The translations under genes and the position numbers were made by a program. Below are positions 28,132 through 36,779 of a stretch of DNA of 41,859 bases, in pieces. Origin of the DNA: Polyangiaceae bacterium (GTDB taxonomy: Bacteria; Myxococcota_A; Polyangia; Polyangiales; Polyangiaceae); contig JANXOF010000017.1 in NCBI GenBank assembly GCA_025353725.1, positions 1 to 41,859 of the forward strand. Reading direction: 5' to 3'. Each line of letters starts with the position of its first letter. Position 1 is the first letter of the stretch. The notes under the pieces were generated by a model. That model worked only from the letters and a program-made list of their open reading frames with translations, did no database searches and was not told the DNA's origin.

Positions 28132-29165
28132 TGAAAGACTCCTTCCACACCAACGCCAGCGCCCTGCGACGCAAGCGTCGGCGAGATCCGCGAATGCGGT
28201 TTAGCCTCGACTTTCGCGCCTCCAAAAAGCACGAGTGCGAGCCCCGCGAGGGCCACTGTGCCTCCGGCGACGACCGAGAGAGTCGACACCGTTCCGAGTG
28301 TTTTGGCCGAATCGTTCGCCGTGACTCCTTCAGCCACGGCGCAGCCGCCGGCCGACGGGCAAAGCTCTTTTGCGCGATCGTTTTTCGATAGGGCCATCAG
28401 GCCCGTCACCGCCCCAAGGCCCAACCCCAATACGCCGACGCCGCCGACCAAAAAACCGGCCGTACGGACGCCGCTGCCGCGTGGTTTTTCGCTCGACATC
28501 AACGATGGTGCGTCGTTTGAAGACCCGGTTGACTTCGCTAGGGCCAAGTCCGTCGTTGCGACGGCGACGACCAGCGCGGGCACCGTCACGTCGACGCGGC
28601 CGCTATCTGGAATCGTCACGCGGGTTCGCCACGCGTTCCTTTTTGGCGCGCTAGCCTCGAACGTATGTTCGCCGGGATCGACCGGAATCGCGACGCCAAA
28701 GGAGCCCTCGGTCAGCAGTACGTTGTCGCGGCGTACCTCGAGACCTTGAAGTCGTTCTACGACCACGACCGTCACGCGCGCGAGCTTTGGTTCCAGGGCA
28801 CTGGCGCGCTGTTTGGCAGTCTCAGCCCAATCGGCGCGACCCTGCGCTTTCGCGGCGCTCGAAGCGTCAATGTACGTCGCCCAAGCGGACGCGGTCTTTC
28901 CGAGTTTCTCGTAGCAGTTGCCCAAGTGGAGCTGCGTTCCGGCACCGGGGTCGAGCGTTTGACTCTCCGCAAACTTCGGACACGCCGCGGCGTAGTTCTG
29001 TGTCGCCACCAACTTTCGACCTTCATCGAACAAAGCTTGGGCTGCCGCACTCGAAACCGCGTCACGTGCCCATGCATCGGACGAAGGCACGAGAGAGCGT
29101 ACGAGGATAGCCGCGGCCGCGACGCGGCGAGAAAGGCGAGCCGACGTCGCGAGGCGACACTTCAT
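28128..29165 (-). CDS. TPR and PEGA-like membrane protein
   Basis: A 345-residue protein in the arrangement commonly found beside myxobacterial kinases. It has a signal segment ending near DAWA, a short TPR-like region (AQALFDEGRKLVATQNYAAACPKFAESQTLDPGAGTQLHLGNCYEKLGKTASAWATYIDA), and a beta-rich PEGA-like domain (LEVRRDNVLLTEGSFGVAIPVDPGEHTFEASAP). Two transmembrane helices follow (TAGFLVGGVGVLGLGLGAVTGLMAL and a second near TLSVVAGGTVALAGLALVLFG). The ATG at 29165 is preferred; the frame also opens at 29204. It lies 51 bp after the kinase gene and overlaps the lipoprotein gene. It may scaffold envelope components in response to the kinase (inference). Confidence 0.8.
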   Translation of the reverse strand: MKCRLATSARLSRRVAAAAILVRSLVPSSDAWARDAVSSAAAQALFDEGRKLVATQNYAAACPKFAESQTLDPGAGTQLHLGNCYEKLGKTASAWATYIDASSAAKAQGRADWAETAKQRASALEPKLARVTVVVVERLQGLEVRRDNVLLTEGSFGVAIPVDPGEHTFEASAPKRNAWRTRVTIPDSGRVDVTVPALVVAVATTDLALAKSTGSSNDAPSLMSSEKPRGSGVRTAGFLVGGVGVLGLGLGAVTGLMALSKNDRAKELCPSAGGCAVAEGVTANDSAKTLGTVSTLSVVAGGTVALAGLALVLFGGAKVEAKPHSRISPTLASQGAGVGVEGVFQ

Positions 29166-29215
29166 GGCCTGCGAGTGTACCACTCGCGCGCGTTGAGCGA
29201 ACACCTCGTCATGCG

Positions 29216-30649
29216 TCAGTGTCGCTCGTCCGGAAGCTCGTTTGCAGGAGCAGGAGGCGCTTTCGCCGAGGGCTGAATTCCCTGCGATTTACCACCATTT
29301 CGGGCGGGCGAAGACCGTCCGTTGCTGCTTGCGACAGCCGAGCCCCGTGACACGACAGGCGGTCGCTCGCTCGCGACCGAGGCGACCGCCTGCGCGACGG
29401 GCGTTGGAACGACGCTCGCCGAAGGAAGCGGCGTCGGCGCGGCCGGCGGGTTCGACGCAGCGGCGAGCCGCGGTTCATCGTGTGGCACGGAAGACGCCGC
29501 CAACGTCGACGGCGAGCGGCGCGCAAAGTGCGTGCCCGCGCCGACTCCTGCCGCGAGAATGCCGAGCATCGCGCCTCCCAGGAGCATCCGAGGCCAAGGG
29601 CTTTTTCTATGGTCTACGATGGTCAAATCGCTTGCGCCGGTCGCCGCGGTCGTCGGAACACCGCCCGTCCCTCCCCAGGAGACCTCGGTAAGTGCAAACG
29701 CTGTGCGACTCGACAACGAACTCGCGGACGGCGACGGGCGAATTGATTGACCGCTGGCGTGCGCAATTCGGTCCGCACGACTCACTTGAGTCATCGGGAC
29801 GGAACAACTCTCGAGATCACACGCGAGCTCGGAGACGTTTTGGTAGCGGCGGCTCGGGTCTTTCTCCAAGCAGCGCATGACGATGGCCGCGATAGTCGAC
29901 GGAATATCCGCGCGGAGGGAGGCGAGCGCGGGCGGCTCTTCTTGAACAATCCGAATGATGAGCTCGGACATCGCGTTTCCGTCGAACGGCACGCGGCCCG
30001 CGAGGAGTTCGAACATCACGACGCCCAACGACCAAATGTCGCTTCGTGCGTCGACATTTTTCGCCGCGCGCAATTGTTCGGGCGACATATAAAGCGGAGT
30101 ACCGAGCAGCGTCTGCGTCCGCGTAAGAGCCATCTCCGCGGGCGACCCCTCAAATTTCGAGATACCGAAGTCCAAAACCTTTAAAAAAGGCCGACCGTCA
30201 ATCCGATGAGTCAAAAACAAGTTCGCCGGCTTCAAGTCGCGATGAATAATTCCTTGCCGATGCGCTTCGCCAATCGCCTCGCATGCCTGAAGCATGTATT
30301 CGGCCACCTCCGCGACAGGCAGCGCCCCCTTCTGTTCGAGCACGTTGGATAGGTCTTGCCCGTCAAGGAACTCCATCACCATGTAAGGGATGCCGTTGAC
30401 GAGGTGCCCGACGTCCAGCACGCGTGTGACGTGCTCGCTCTTCAACTGAACCGCGGCTCGAGCCTCGCGCTCGAAGCGAGCTTTGGCTTGGTCGTCGCCA
30501 GCGGTGAGAAACTTGATGGCAACGCGCTGCGAAAGCGCGACGTGATCCGCCAAGGCGACGATGCCCATTCCACCCTGCCCGATGATCCGCTCAACCCTGT
30601 ACTTGTCGGCGACAAAGTCGCCCGGTGAAGGAGTCTCGGCAGAACTCAT
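29216..30649 (-). CDS. Ser/Thr protein kinase with single transmembrane anchor
   Basis: A 477-residue Hanks-type kinase. Numbering from the GTG one codon upstream, the Gly-rich loop is GQGGMG (25-30), K47 lies in VAIKFL, the catalytic loop HRDLKPAN has D139, DFG is at 161-163 and SPE stands in place of APE. A Ser/Thr-rich linker (280-355) precedes one transmembrane helix (about 356-375). The remaining ~100 outside residues are Ala/Pro/Ser-rich without a recognised sensor domain. The start is ATG 30649 or the adjacent GTG 30652. It heads the leftward operon with the TPR protein and propeller lipoprotein, and is divergent from mfd across ~120 bp. Confidence 0.93.
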   Translation of the reverse strand: MSSAETPSPGDFVADKYRVERIIGQGGMGIVALADHVALSQRVAIKFLTAGDDQAKARFEREARAAVQLKSEHVTRVLDVGHLVNGIPYMVMEFLDGQDLSNVLEQKGALPVAEVAEYMLQACEAIGEAHRQGIIHRDLKPANLFLTHRIDGRPFLKVLDFGISKFEGSPAEMALTRTQTLLGTPLYMSPEQLRAAKNVDARSDIWSLGVVMFELLAGRVPFDGNAMSELIIRIVQEEPPALASLRADIPSTIAAIVMRCLEKDPSRRYQNVSELACDLESCSVPMTQVSRADRIAHASGQSIRPSPSASSLSSRTAFALTEVSWGGTGGVPTTAATGASDLTIVDHRKSPWPRMLLGGAMLGILAAGVGAGTHFARRSPSTLAASSVPHDEPRLAAASNPPAAPTPLPSASVVPTPVAQAVASVASERPPVVSRGSAVASSNGRSSPARNGGKSQGIQPSAKAPPAPANELPDERH

Positions 30650-30773
30650 CACGCTTAAGTCTATCGACTCCAGGCGCTACGGGGCGAACTCTAACGCCCG
30701 TCCAAGCGGCCGCGAGGCGAGTTCGTGCCTACCGAGCCTCGCCTGCTCACACACCGCACGACGCCGTGCGCGC

Positions 30774-33700
30774 ATGGCGTTGCGGAAGCGGCTACGAAGT
30801 TCGACCGCCGTGTACTACAACGGCTCCGTGAACGATCTTGACGCGTTACCGTCGGTTCTTCCGCCGGAGGGCGTCGTCGTGACGCGCCTGTCCGACATAG
30901 CGGCACGCGTGACCACGCTCGAAGCGGAGCGCCACGTCGGCCGGGTCGATATCGCCGGGATCCGCGGTTGCGCTGACGCGGTCCTCATCGCGCACCTCGC
31001 GCGCGCGAGGGGCGGGCCCGTGGTGGTCGTCGCGGAAGACGGCGATGCCGCACGCGCGCTGGCCAAGGACGTCAGGTTCCTGCTGGGGTCGAACGTCCCA
31101 AGCGCCGCCGCCGCAAGCGATGGGGTCGGCGAGAGCCACGGCCTCGAGGGCGAGGAAATGAGCGACGGCGACACGGTCCTCGTGCTTGCAACGTCCGAGT
31201 CCTCCCCTTACGCCGACATCAATCCGGATAGGCGCGCCGCGCTCAACCGAATGGCGACGCTCGCGCACCTTGCGATGAGTCGTCCCTTTCGTGTGCTTTT
31301 GGTGCCTGCAACGGCGCTCGCGCGAAAGCTCGTTCCGCGTGACGTGGTGCGGACGCACACGCACCGCGTCGTTCTGAATACCGACCTCGATCGCGACAAG
31401 CTCGTTCGCGAGCTCACGGAGAGTGGCTATCTCCGTGTGCCCGTCGTCGAGGATCCCGGTTCGTTCGCCGTACGTGGCTCGCTCTTCGACGTGTGGGCCC
31501 CCGGCGCCGAAGAGCCCGCTCGCGTCGAGCTCTACGGCGACGGCGTTCTTTCGATCAAGTCCTTCGACCCGATCGTGCAAACTACACGGGCTGACGCCTC
31601 GTTCGAAGAGCTTTGGCTCCCCCCCGCGCGCGACACGATCTTGTCGAAGGCTCACGTGGAGCGCGCTCGAGATCGCGTCGCGCAACTCGCCGACATGATC
31701 GATTGGCCAACGATGAAGACGCGCGTTCTCGTCGATGACGTGGCGACGGGCCGCGCCTTCTTCGGCGCCGATGCCTACTTGCCGGCTTATTACGATTCGC
31801 TCGTGTCCCTCGACGCGTACCTGCCCGAAGACGCGCGCTTCGTCCTGGCGAACCCGCCGGGACTCACGCGCGCGGTGAGAGACGAACTCGCGCGCGCCAC
31901 GGCTGACGCGGCGACGAAGGCCGACGAGCCGCAGTTTTTGCCGGAAACCTTCTTTCGTTCGGAGGTCGAAATCGCCTCTTCCCTTGCGCGCCGCACCGTC
32001 CTCGCGCTGCATAGTACAGCTATCAATGGTGAGGGAGAGGGCCTCGCAAGGTACGAAGTCACGCGCGACGCCGTGCACCTCGCGGCGAGCGACCACGAAG
32101 ACCTCACGCGCGCGGTGAAAGCCATTCGCTCGACGAAGGGCGCTGCCGGCGGGGAGAGCCACCTCACGCCCGTGGCTCGGCGTATCAAGCACTTCCGAGA
32201 CCAAGGCCTCACCGTATTTCTTACGGCCCGCGCCCAAACACAGGCCGAGCGACTCGCCGCGCTGCTGCGTCATCAGGACGTCCGCGCGCGCATCCGAGGT
32301 TCGGCGTTCGACCACGCGTGGCTCTACGAGCGCGAGGTTCGCAGAGGCGTCGGCGAAGACCAAGACGACGCTCAGATTGTCGTAGGTCCCCTCAGCCGCG
32401 GGGTCGTGCTGCCCGGCGAGGGCTACGCCATCATTACGGAAGAAGAGATCTTCGGCGGCCGTACCCACAGGGCACGCACGCGGAGCTCACGGCAAGAAAA
32501 GGCGCGACCGTTCGTCGAGGATCTGCGGTCACTCAATGTCGGAGATTACGTGGTTCACGTCGATCATGGCATTGGTCGCTACGTCGGCCTCGTGCACCGC
32601 GACGTCGGCGGCCTCAGAGTCGACCTGCTCGTCGTCGACTATGCGTCCGGTGACAAGCTTTATCTTCCGGTCTATCGCCTCAACCAGATCCAGAAATTTT
32701 CGGGCGGCGAAACGGGAGAGCCGAAGATCGATCGCCTCGGCGGGTCGACGTTCGCGAAAACAAAGTCGCGCGTCGAAAAGGCGGTCAAGCAGATGGCCGA
32801 CGAGCTCCTTCGCCTCTACGCGGAGCGGCAAGCGCAGCCCGGCACGGCCATTGAAGCCGCGACCGACGACTACCGCGCCTTCGAGGCTACCTTCCCGTTC
32901 GACGAGACCGAAGACCAAGCCCGCGCCATCGACGAGGTCAACAAAGACCTCGAGACCGCGCGTCCGATGGATCGCCTCGTGTGCGGCGACGTCGGGTTCG
33001 GTAAGACCGAAGTAGCCATTCGGGCGGCGTTCCGGGTAGCCATGGCCGGCCGCCAAGTCGCGATTCTCTGCCCGACGACGGTGCTCGCGCAGCAGCACTT
33101 TCGCACATTCGAGGCGCGCATGGGCGATTACCCAATTACGATCCGAGCGCTTTCTCGCTTTCAAGGAAAAAAAGAATCCGACGAGACGATGGCGCGTCTC
33201 AAAGACGGGAAAGTCGACGTCGTCATCGGAACGCATCGACTGCTTTCGAAGGATATCCACTTTAAAGACCTCGGCCTTCTCGTGGTCGACGAAGAACAGC
33301 GCTTCGGTGTCACGCACAAAGAGCGCATCAAAGCGCTACGGACGCAGGTGGACGTGCTTACGCTTTCCGCCACGCCCATTCCGCGCACGCTGCAGATGGC
33401 GGTCAGCGGCCTTCGAGATCTCTCGCTCATTACGACGCCACCCGTCGATAGGCGCGCCGTGCGCACGTTCGTGACCTCGTTCGATGAGCAGGTTCTGAAA
33501 GAGGCCATCACGCGCGAGCTCTCACGCGGAGGTCAAATCTTCTATGTCTACAACCGCATCGAGGGCATCTACGAGCGCGCGCAGCGGCTGCGTCAACTCT
33601 TCCCTGACGCGCGCATCGCCGTCGCGCACGGCCAGATGGCGGGCAAAGGAACGTCTGCTGGCGCGCAAGCCGGCGAGACCGTACTCGAGAAGACCATGCT

Positions 33701-34559
33701 CGACTTCGTCGAGGGTCGTTACGACATTCTGTGCGCGACGGCGATCATCGAAAGCGGCCTCGATATTCCGCGCGCGAATACGATTATTATTGATCGCGCC
33801 GATCTCTTCGGGCTCGCGCAGCTTTACCAACTACGCGGCCGCGTGGGTCGCTCGAAAGAGCGCGCGTACTGCTACCTTATCGTGCCTCCGCCGAACAAGA
33901 TGACCGATGACGCGCGGGCCCGCATCGAAGCGCTGGAGCGCCACACGGAGCTCGGTAGCGGATTCAAAATAGCGAGTCTCGATCTCGAGCTGCGGGGCGC
34001 GGGCGATCTCCTCGGAGGCGAACAGTCGGGAAACGTCGCGAGCGTCGGTCTCGACATGTTCTGCTCGATGCTCGACGACGCCGTGCAGGAGCTGCGCGGC
34101 GAGCCGACGGTGCACGACGTAGACCCCGAGCTTTCGTTCGACGTCACGGCGCTCTTGCCCGAGGAGTACGTCTCCGACGTGGGCGTTAGGCTTTCACTCT
34201 ACAAGCGGCTCGCGAGCGCACTCGACGAAGCGCACGTCGGGGAAATCGCGACGGAAATGGAAGACCGCTTCGGCGCGCCGCCCGCGGAAACACGAAGCCT
34301 GGTGCGACTCATGACGATGAAGTGCGAGCTCCGGAAGATGCGCGTGCTCGGCTGCGAGGCGAGCGCGAAGAGCGTCACGCTCCACCTTCGCGACGACACT
34401 CCGCTCGATCCAAAAAAAGTACTCGAGCTCACTAAGGTTCCGCGCAGCTTGTACAAGCTCACCCCGGATCGCCTCACACGGCGCTTCACGGACGGCATCG
34501 ACGGGCTCGCCAACGCCGAAACGATGCTTGTCGAACTCTCACGATGTTGGCGCGACTAA
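30774..34559 (+). CDS. mfd: transcription-repair coupling factor
   Basis: A ~1261-residue Mfd, which removes RNA polymerase stalled at DNA lesions and recruits UvrA. The N-terminal UvrB-like module (to about 350) leads to the CarD-like RNA-polymerase-interaction domain (LNVGDYVVHVDHGIGRYVGL, about 586-605). The translocase core has Walker A GDVGFGKTE (K744), DEEQ (839-842) and the motif VI region QLRGRVGRSKERAYCYL. The TRCF domain (AEEYVSDVGVRLSLYKRLA-like) closes the protein. ATG 30774 is given; GTG 30828 is an alternative, since conserved sequence begins only after that point. Its last ~62 bp are repeated in diverged form at 36484-36546. Confidence 0.96.
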   Translation: MALRKRLRSSTAVYYNGSVNDLDALPSVLPPEGVVVTRLSDIAARVTTLEAERHVGRVDIAGIRGCADAVLIAHLARARGGPVVVVAEDGDAARALAKDVRFLLGSNVPSAAAASDGVGESHGLEGEEMSDGDTVLVLATSESSPYADINPDRRAALNRMATLAHLAMSRPFRVLLVPATALARKLVPRDVVRTHTHRVVLNTDLDRDKLVRELTESGYLRVPVVEDPGSFAVRGSLFDVWAPGAEEPARVELYGDGVLSIKSFDPIVQTTRADASFEELWLPPARDTILSKAHVERARDRVAQLADMIDWPTMKTRVLVDDVATGRAFFGADAYLPAYYDSLVSLDAYLPEDARFVLANPPGLTRAVRDELARATADAATKADEPQFLPETFFRSEVEIASSLARRTVLALHSTAINGEGEGLARYEVTRDAVHLAASDHEDLTRAVKAIRSTKGAAGGESHLTPVARRIKHFRDQGLTVFLTARAQTQAERLAALLRHQDVRARIRGSAFDHAWLYEREVRRGVGEDQDDAQIVVGPLSRGVVLPGEGYAIITEEEIFGGRTHRARTRSSRQEKARPFVEDLRSLNVGDYVVHVDHGIGRYVGLVHRDVGGLRVDLLVVDYASGDKLYLPVYRLNQIQKFSGGETGEPKIDRLGGSTFAKTKSRVEKAVKQMADELLRLYAERQAQPGTAIEAATDDYRAFEATFPFDETEDQARAIDEVNKDLETARPMDRLVCGDVGFGKTEVAIRAAFRVAMAGRQVAILCPTTVLAQQHFRTFEARMGDYPITIRALSRFQGKKESDETMARLKDGKVDVVIGTHRLLSKDIHFKDLGLLVVDEEQRFGVTHKERIKALRTQVDVLTLSATPIPRTLQMAVSGLRDLSLITTPPVDRRAVRTFVTSFDEQVLKEAITRELSRGGQIFYVYNRIEGIYERAQRLRQLFPDARIAVAHGQMAGKGTSAGAQAGETVLEKTMLDFVEGRYDILCATAIIESGLDIPRANTIIIDRADLFGLAQLYQLRGRVGRSKERAYCYLIVPPPNKMTDDARARIEALERHTELGSGFKIASLDLELRGAGDLLGGEQSGNVASVGLDMFCSMLDDAVQELRGEPTVHDVDPELSFDVTALLPEEYVSDVGVRLSLYKRLASALDEAHVGEIATEMEDRFGAPPAETRSLVRLMTMKCELRKMRVLGCEASAKSVTLHLRDDTPLDPKKVLELTKVPRSLYKLTPDRLTRRFTDGIDGLANAETMLVELSRCWRD
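34496..34557 (+). repeat. mfd 3'-end repeat, copy 1 (attL-like)
   Basis: The last codons of mfd, ending at the stop codon. Positions 34537-34557 (21 bp) are identical to 36526-36546, and the 41 bp before them are similar, with one indel and scattered substitutions. In frame this encodes LANAETMLVELSRCWRD. Confidence 0.85.
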
Positions 34560-34819
34560 GCGCATGTGAAATCAGGATAGAAGCTCGCGTTGAGGCTCTC
34601 CACACGAACACGCAGGTCGGAGCTATACGGCTGGCAAGGTTTGCCCTTTAGTCGACGCGCGAGAGCCGAGAAAACACGACTCATCAACACTCCATGACGG
34701 ACCGTTCCGACGGCCATCGCCAGCACAAAGCCATCCCAGTATTCGTGCTTTTCGAGCGCACCGTTTTCGCTTTTTGCATAGTCAGGGTAAGCGATAAGCG
34801 AAACTTCGGCCGCGTTCAT
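34556..34819 (-). pseudogene. truncated Uma2-family endonuclease fragment
   Basis: An 87-residue N-terminal piece of a Uma2 (DUF820) PDDEXK protein. EKHEYWDGFVLAMAVGTVRHGVLMSRVFSALARRLKGKPCQPYSSDLRVRVE follows the family pattern closely. It ends at YPDFTCA, where a complete protein (about 180-200 residues) would continue with the second half, including the catalytic Glu-x-Lys strand. The C-terminal half is missing and its stop lies within the mfd stop region, so the break coincides with the end of mfd. It should be inactive. Its ATG (34817-34819) is intact. Confidence 0.75.
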
Positions 34820-35105
34820 GTAACGAGGCTCTCACGCTGCGTAGACTCGAGAGGATTCCATCCGACGGGTTTCCCGTGAACGGATATCTCCGAGCCGCGA
34901 TGGGGCGAACCGCCGTAAGCAGAGAGGTGCGTTTTTAGGAGAATCAAGGCCCCACGCATAGAACTTGAAGGGAGCGTCACCTCCTCCCTTGCCATCGGAC
35001 GACGCCCGGACGGTTACGTGCGGACCTCGCAGCTCCTCGGTACCCGTGAATGGGCGGCGCTCCGGACCAACCTTTCTGACAAACTTAGAGAAGCCTCGGG
35101 TCGAG

Positions 35106-36377
35106 TCACTCCCCGAGCACTTTCACGCTCCCATCGAAGCAGTAAACGAAAAGGCGCCGCGAAGTTGCAAGGCCGAGCTCACAGGCCGTCACGCTAAGGC
35201 TGTCGTCGCGGTATGTCCAAACCACCTCCCCGTTGGAAGCTGTAGCCTGTACAAATGACCGAAAGTCCCCTCCCGGCATGGAGGCATCGTACTCCTGGAG
35301 GAGGGTGTAGGTCGTGTCGCCGCCATCGACGAGCGACGACCAAGCAGCCAACTCGAGCTTCGAGACCGCCCCTTGTCGTGAACCCACACTCCACCGCACT
35401 TCACCTCTTCGCGTTACGCGCGCAAGACCGTTGAAAATGAAGTCGCCTGACGGTAGCGAGACCACGTTTGGACCCGCAGGGCTGCCTATCTCTAACGCGG
35501 GGCTGAGAGTTCCGTCGGGTGCGAGAAACGCGAGCTTGTCCGGGAGCGTCTCGTAGAGCGTGATCTGATCGAGGTAGAGAACCACCGTTCGATCGGTCAA
35601 AACGCCCAACGCCTCCCATTTGTGCTCTGGTCGTGCGGGTGGAGAGGGGAGCGGCCGCAATTGGTTCGTCGCGGGCTCCCACCATGCGCTTTGTTTGATG
35701 GCCGGATAGTGTCGCGAGACAAGGAGCTCGTTCCCATAGGCCCCCGAAAGTTGGCACCCATCGCAAGTTTCGACCCCGCCGCTCAACGTGTCCACGACGT
35801 AAAGATTTGACCCGGTTTGCACTGCAACTTTATCCATCGTGAGCGTCTGGATGGAAACTCCGACGCCGTCCGCGGGGCTGGAGGCGACCCTGATAGTCCG
35901 GACCGGCGTGCCATCCGCGGCTTTCATCACGCTGACGGTGAGGCTCCCTACTGTCGAGACTTTGGCCAGGTTTTCGGTCCCCACGAGTGCCTGCGGCAAG
36001 GTGCTAGTCAGGATGCTGCCATCGCTCGAGGCGACGACGTTGGCTTCGCTCCGGAGCCGAGTCAGCAGCCTCGGGGTCGTCCGAGGCCCCGCAAAAGTTG
36101 ACCGACGGGAGTGAGAGCAGTGCCAAAGGGAGGCCCACGGGTGGGGTGAGCAGAGCGGGTCGGACGGAAGGGCCGCTGGCGATTCAGAGCCGCGCGCGCG
36201 GTCATCAGTGAGCGACTCGGGCCTACCAGGAGGCATCCAAGTCACTTCGGTCTCCGCGGGGGTGGCGTTCTCCGCGGGAGTTCCGTCTTTTGTCGCGTCC
36301 TGCTCGGGAGTTGCACACGAGGTCGTCGCCAGAGCAGCTGCCCAAAGCACCGCGAGAGTTCGATGACAGCAAGACAT
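35106..36377 (-). CDS. putative lipoprotein with propeller-like repeats
   Basis: A 423-residue protein. The ATG at 36377 gives a short signal ending in ALATTSC; the open frame to 36413 needs a TTG. After a Thr/Glu/Pro-rich linker there is an odd stretch rich in Trp, His, Ser and Arg (about residues 65-105). Another frame reads more like protein there, so a pair of compensating frameshifts is possible. From about 105 on, PQQ/propeller-like units appear: SSDGSILTSTLPQA, FLAPDGTLSPALEIGSP, SNGEVVWTYRDDSLSV, LFVYCFDGSVKVL. No catalytic motif is seen and the function is unknown. It lies entirely between the two mfd 3'-end copies. Confidence 0.6.
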   Translation of the reverse strand: MSCCHRTLAVLWAAALATTSCATPEQDATKDGTPAENATPAETEVTWMPPGRPESLTDDRARGSESPAALPSDPLCSPHPWASLWHCSHSRRSTFAGPRTTPRLLTRLRSEANVVASSDGSILTSTLPQALVGTENLAKVSTVGSLTVSVMKAADGTPVRTIRVASSPADGVGVSIQTLTMDKVAVQTGSNLYVVDTLSGGVETCDGCQLSGAYGNELLVSRHYPAIKQSAWWEPATNQLRPLPSPPARPEHKWEALGVLTDRTVVLYLDQITLYETLPDKLAFLAPDGTLSPALEIGSPAGPNVVSLPSGDFIFNGLARVTRRGEVRWSVGSRQGAVSKLELAAWSSLVDGGDTTYTLLQEYDASMPGGDFRSFVQATASNGEVVWTYRDDSLSVTACELGLATSRRLFVYCFDGSVKVLGE

Positions 36378-36779
36378 TCGCCAAGCGCTACCGGCGCGCA
36401 CACGGCGAGTCAAGAACTCAGAATACGTCGGATCGACCGCTGGCTTCTTAGGTTCTGTACCACGCAGTGAGTTTCGATAGAGACATCGACGGTACTCGCC
36501 AATGCCAAAACAGTGCCGGTCGCGTTCTCACGATGTTGGCGCGACTTACCGCGCGACGCTCACCCACCGCACGCGCTGCAAACGCGATTTCGTAGCGTCT
36601 CCTCGCTTCCGCACGCGATGCGGACGCGAGAGGTCGCCCGCAAAAGCGGTCTGCATCCGCTGAAAACGGGAGGGTGGTTTGCAAAGAAGTTCCGTTCGCA
36701 TGCACTGCAAAGCCGACGTGTGCCGCAAATATCGCGTTCGCAGCACATGCACTGCCTCTGGTTGGCTATAGTCGGTCGG
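36378..36779. other. intergenic region containing an mfd-like scar
   Basis: About 400 bp between the lipoprotein start and the PaiB-like gene. The only structured part is the diverged mfd 3'-end copy (36484-36546). The frame through it stays open into the PaiB-like gene, but the residues between the scar and the ATG at 36780 have no family similarity and look non-coding. Several gcatgcac/cacatgcac-type words occur near 36697-36755. No promoter could be fixed. Confidence 0.5.
36484..36546 (+). repeat. mfd 3'-end repeat, copy 2 (attR-like, decayed)
   Basis: A second, diverged copy of the end of mfd. Translated in the mfd frame it gives LANAKTVPVAFSRCWRD, followed by TTA where mfd has its TAA stop. 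The final 21 bp (36526-36546) are identical to 34537-34557; the first part has substitutions and one extra base. Nothing else of mfd precedes it. Confidence 0.85.

Noticed and set aside
30846-32468. Long (540-codon) minus-strand frame opposite mfd
   Set aside because: Antisense shadow: mfd motifs are unambiguous on the plus strand and the minus translation is Arg/His-rich with no domain.
34880-35105. Minus-strand open stretch after the lipoprotein stop (VGPERRPFTGTEELRGPHVTVRASS...)
   Set aside because: No start codon in frame between the preceding stop and the stretch, mixed third-position usage and no recognised family.
34558-36483. Search for an integrase between the two mfd 3'-end copies
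   Set aside because: Only the Uma2 fragment and one lipoprotein are there; no tyrosine or serine recombinase motif was seen, so an autonomous element is not claimed.
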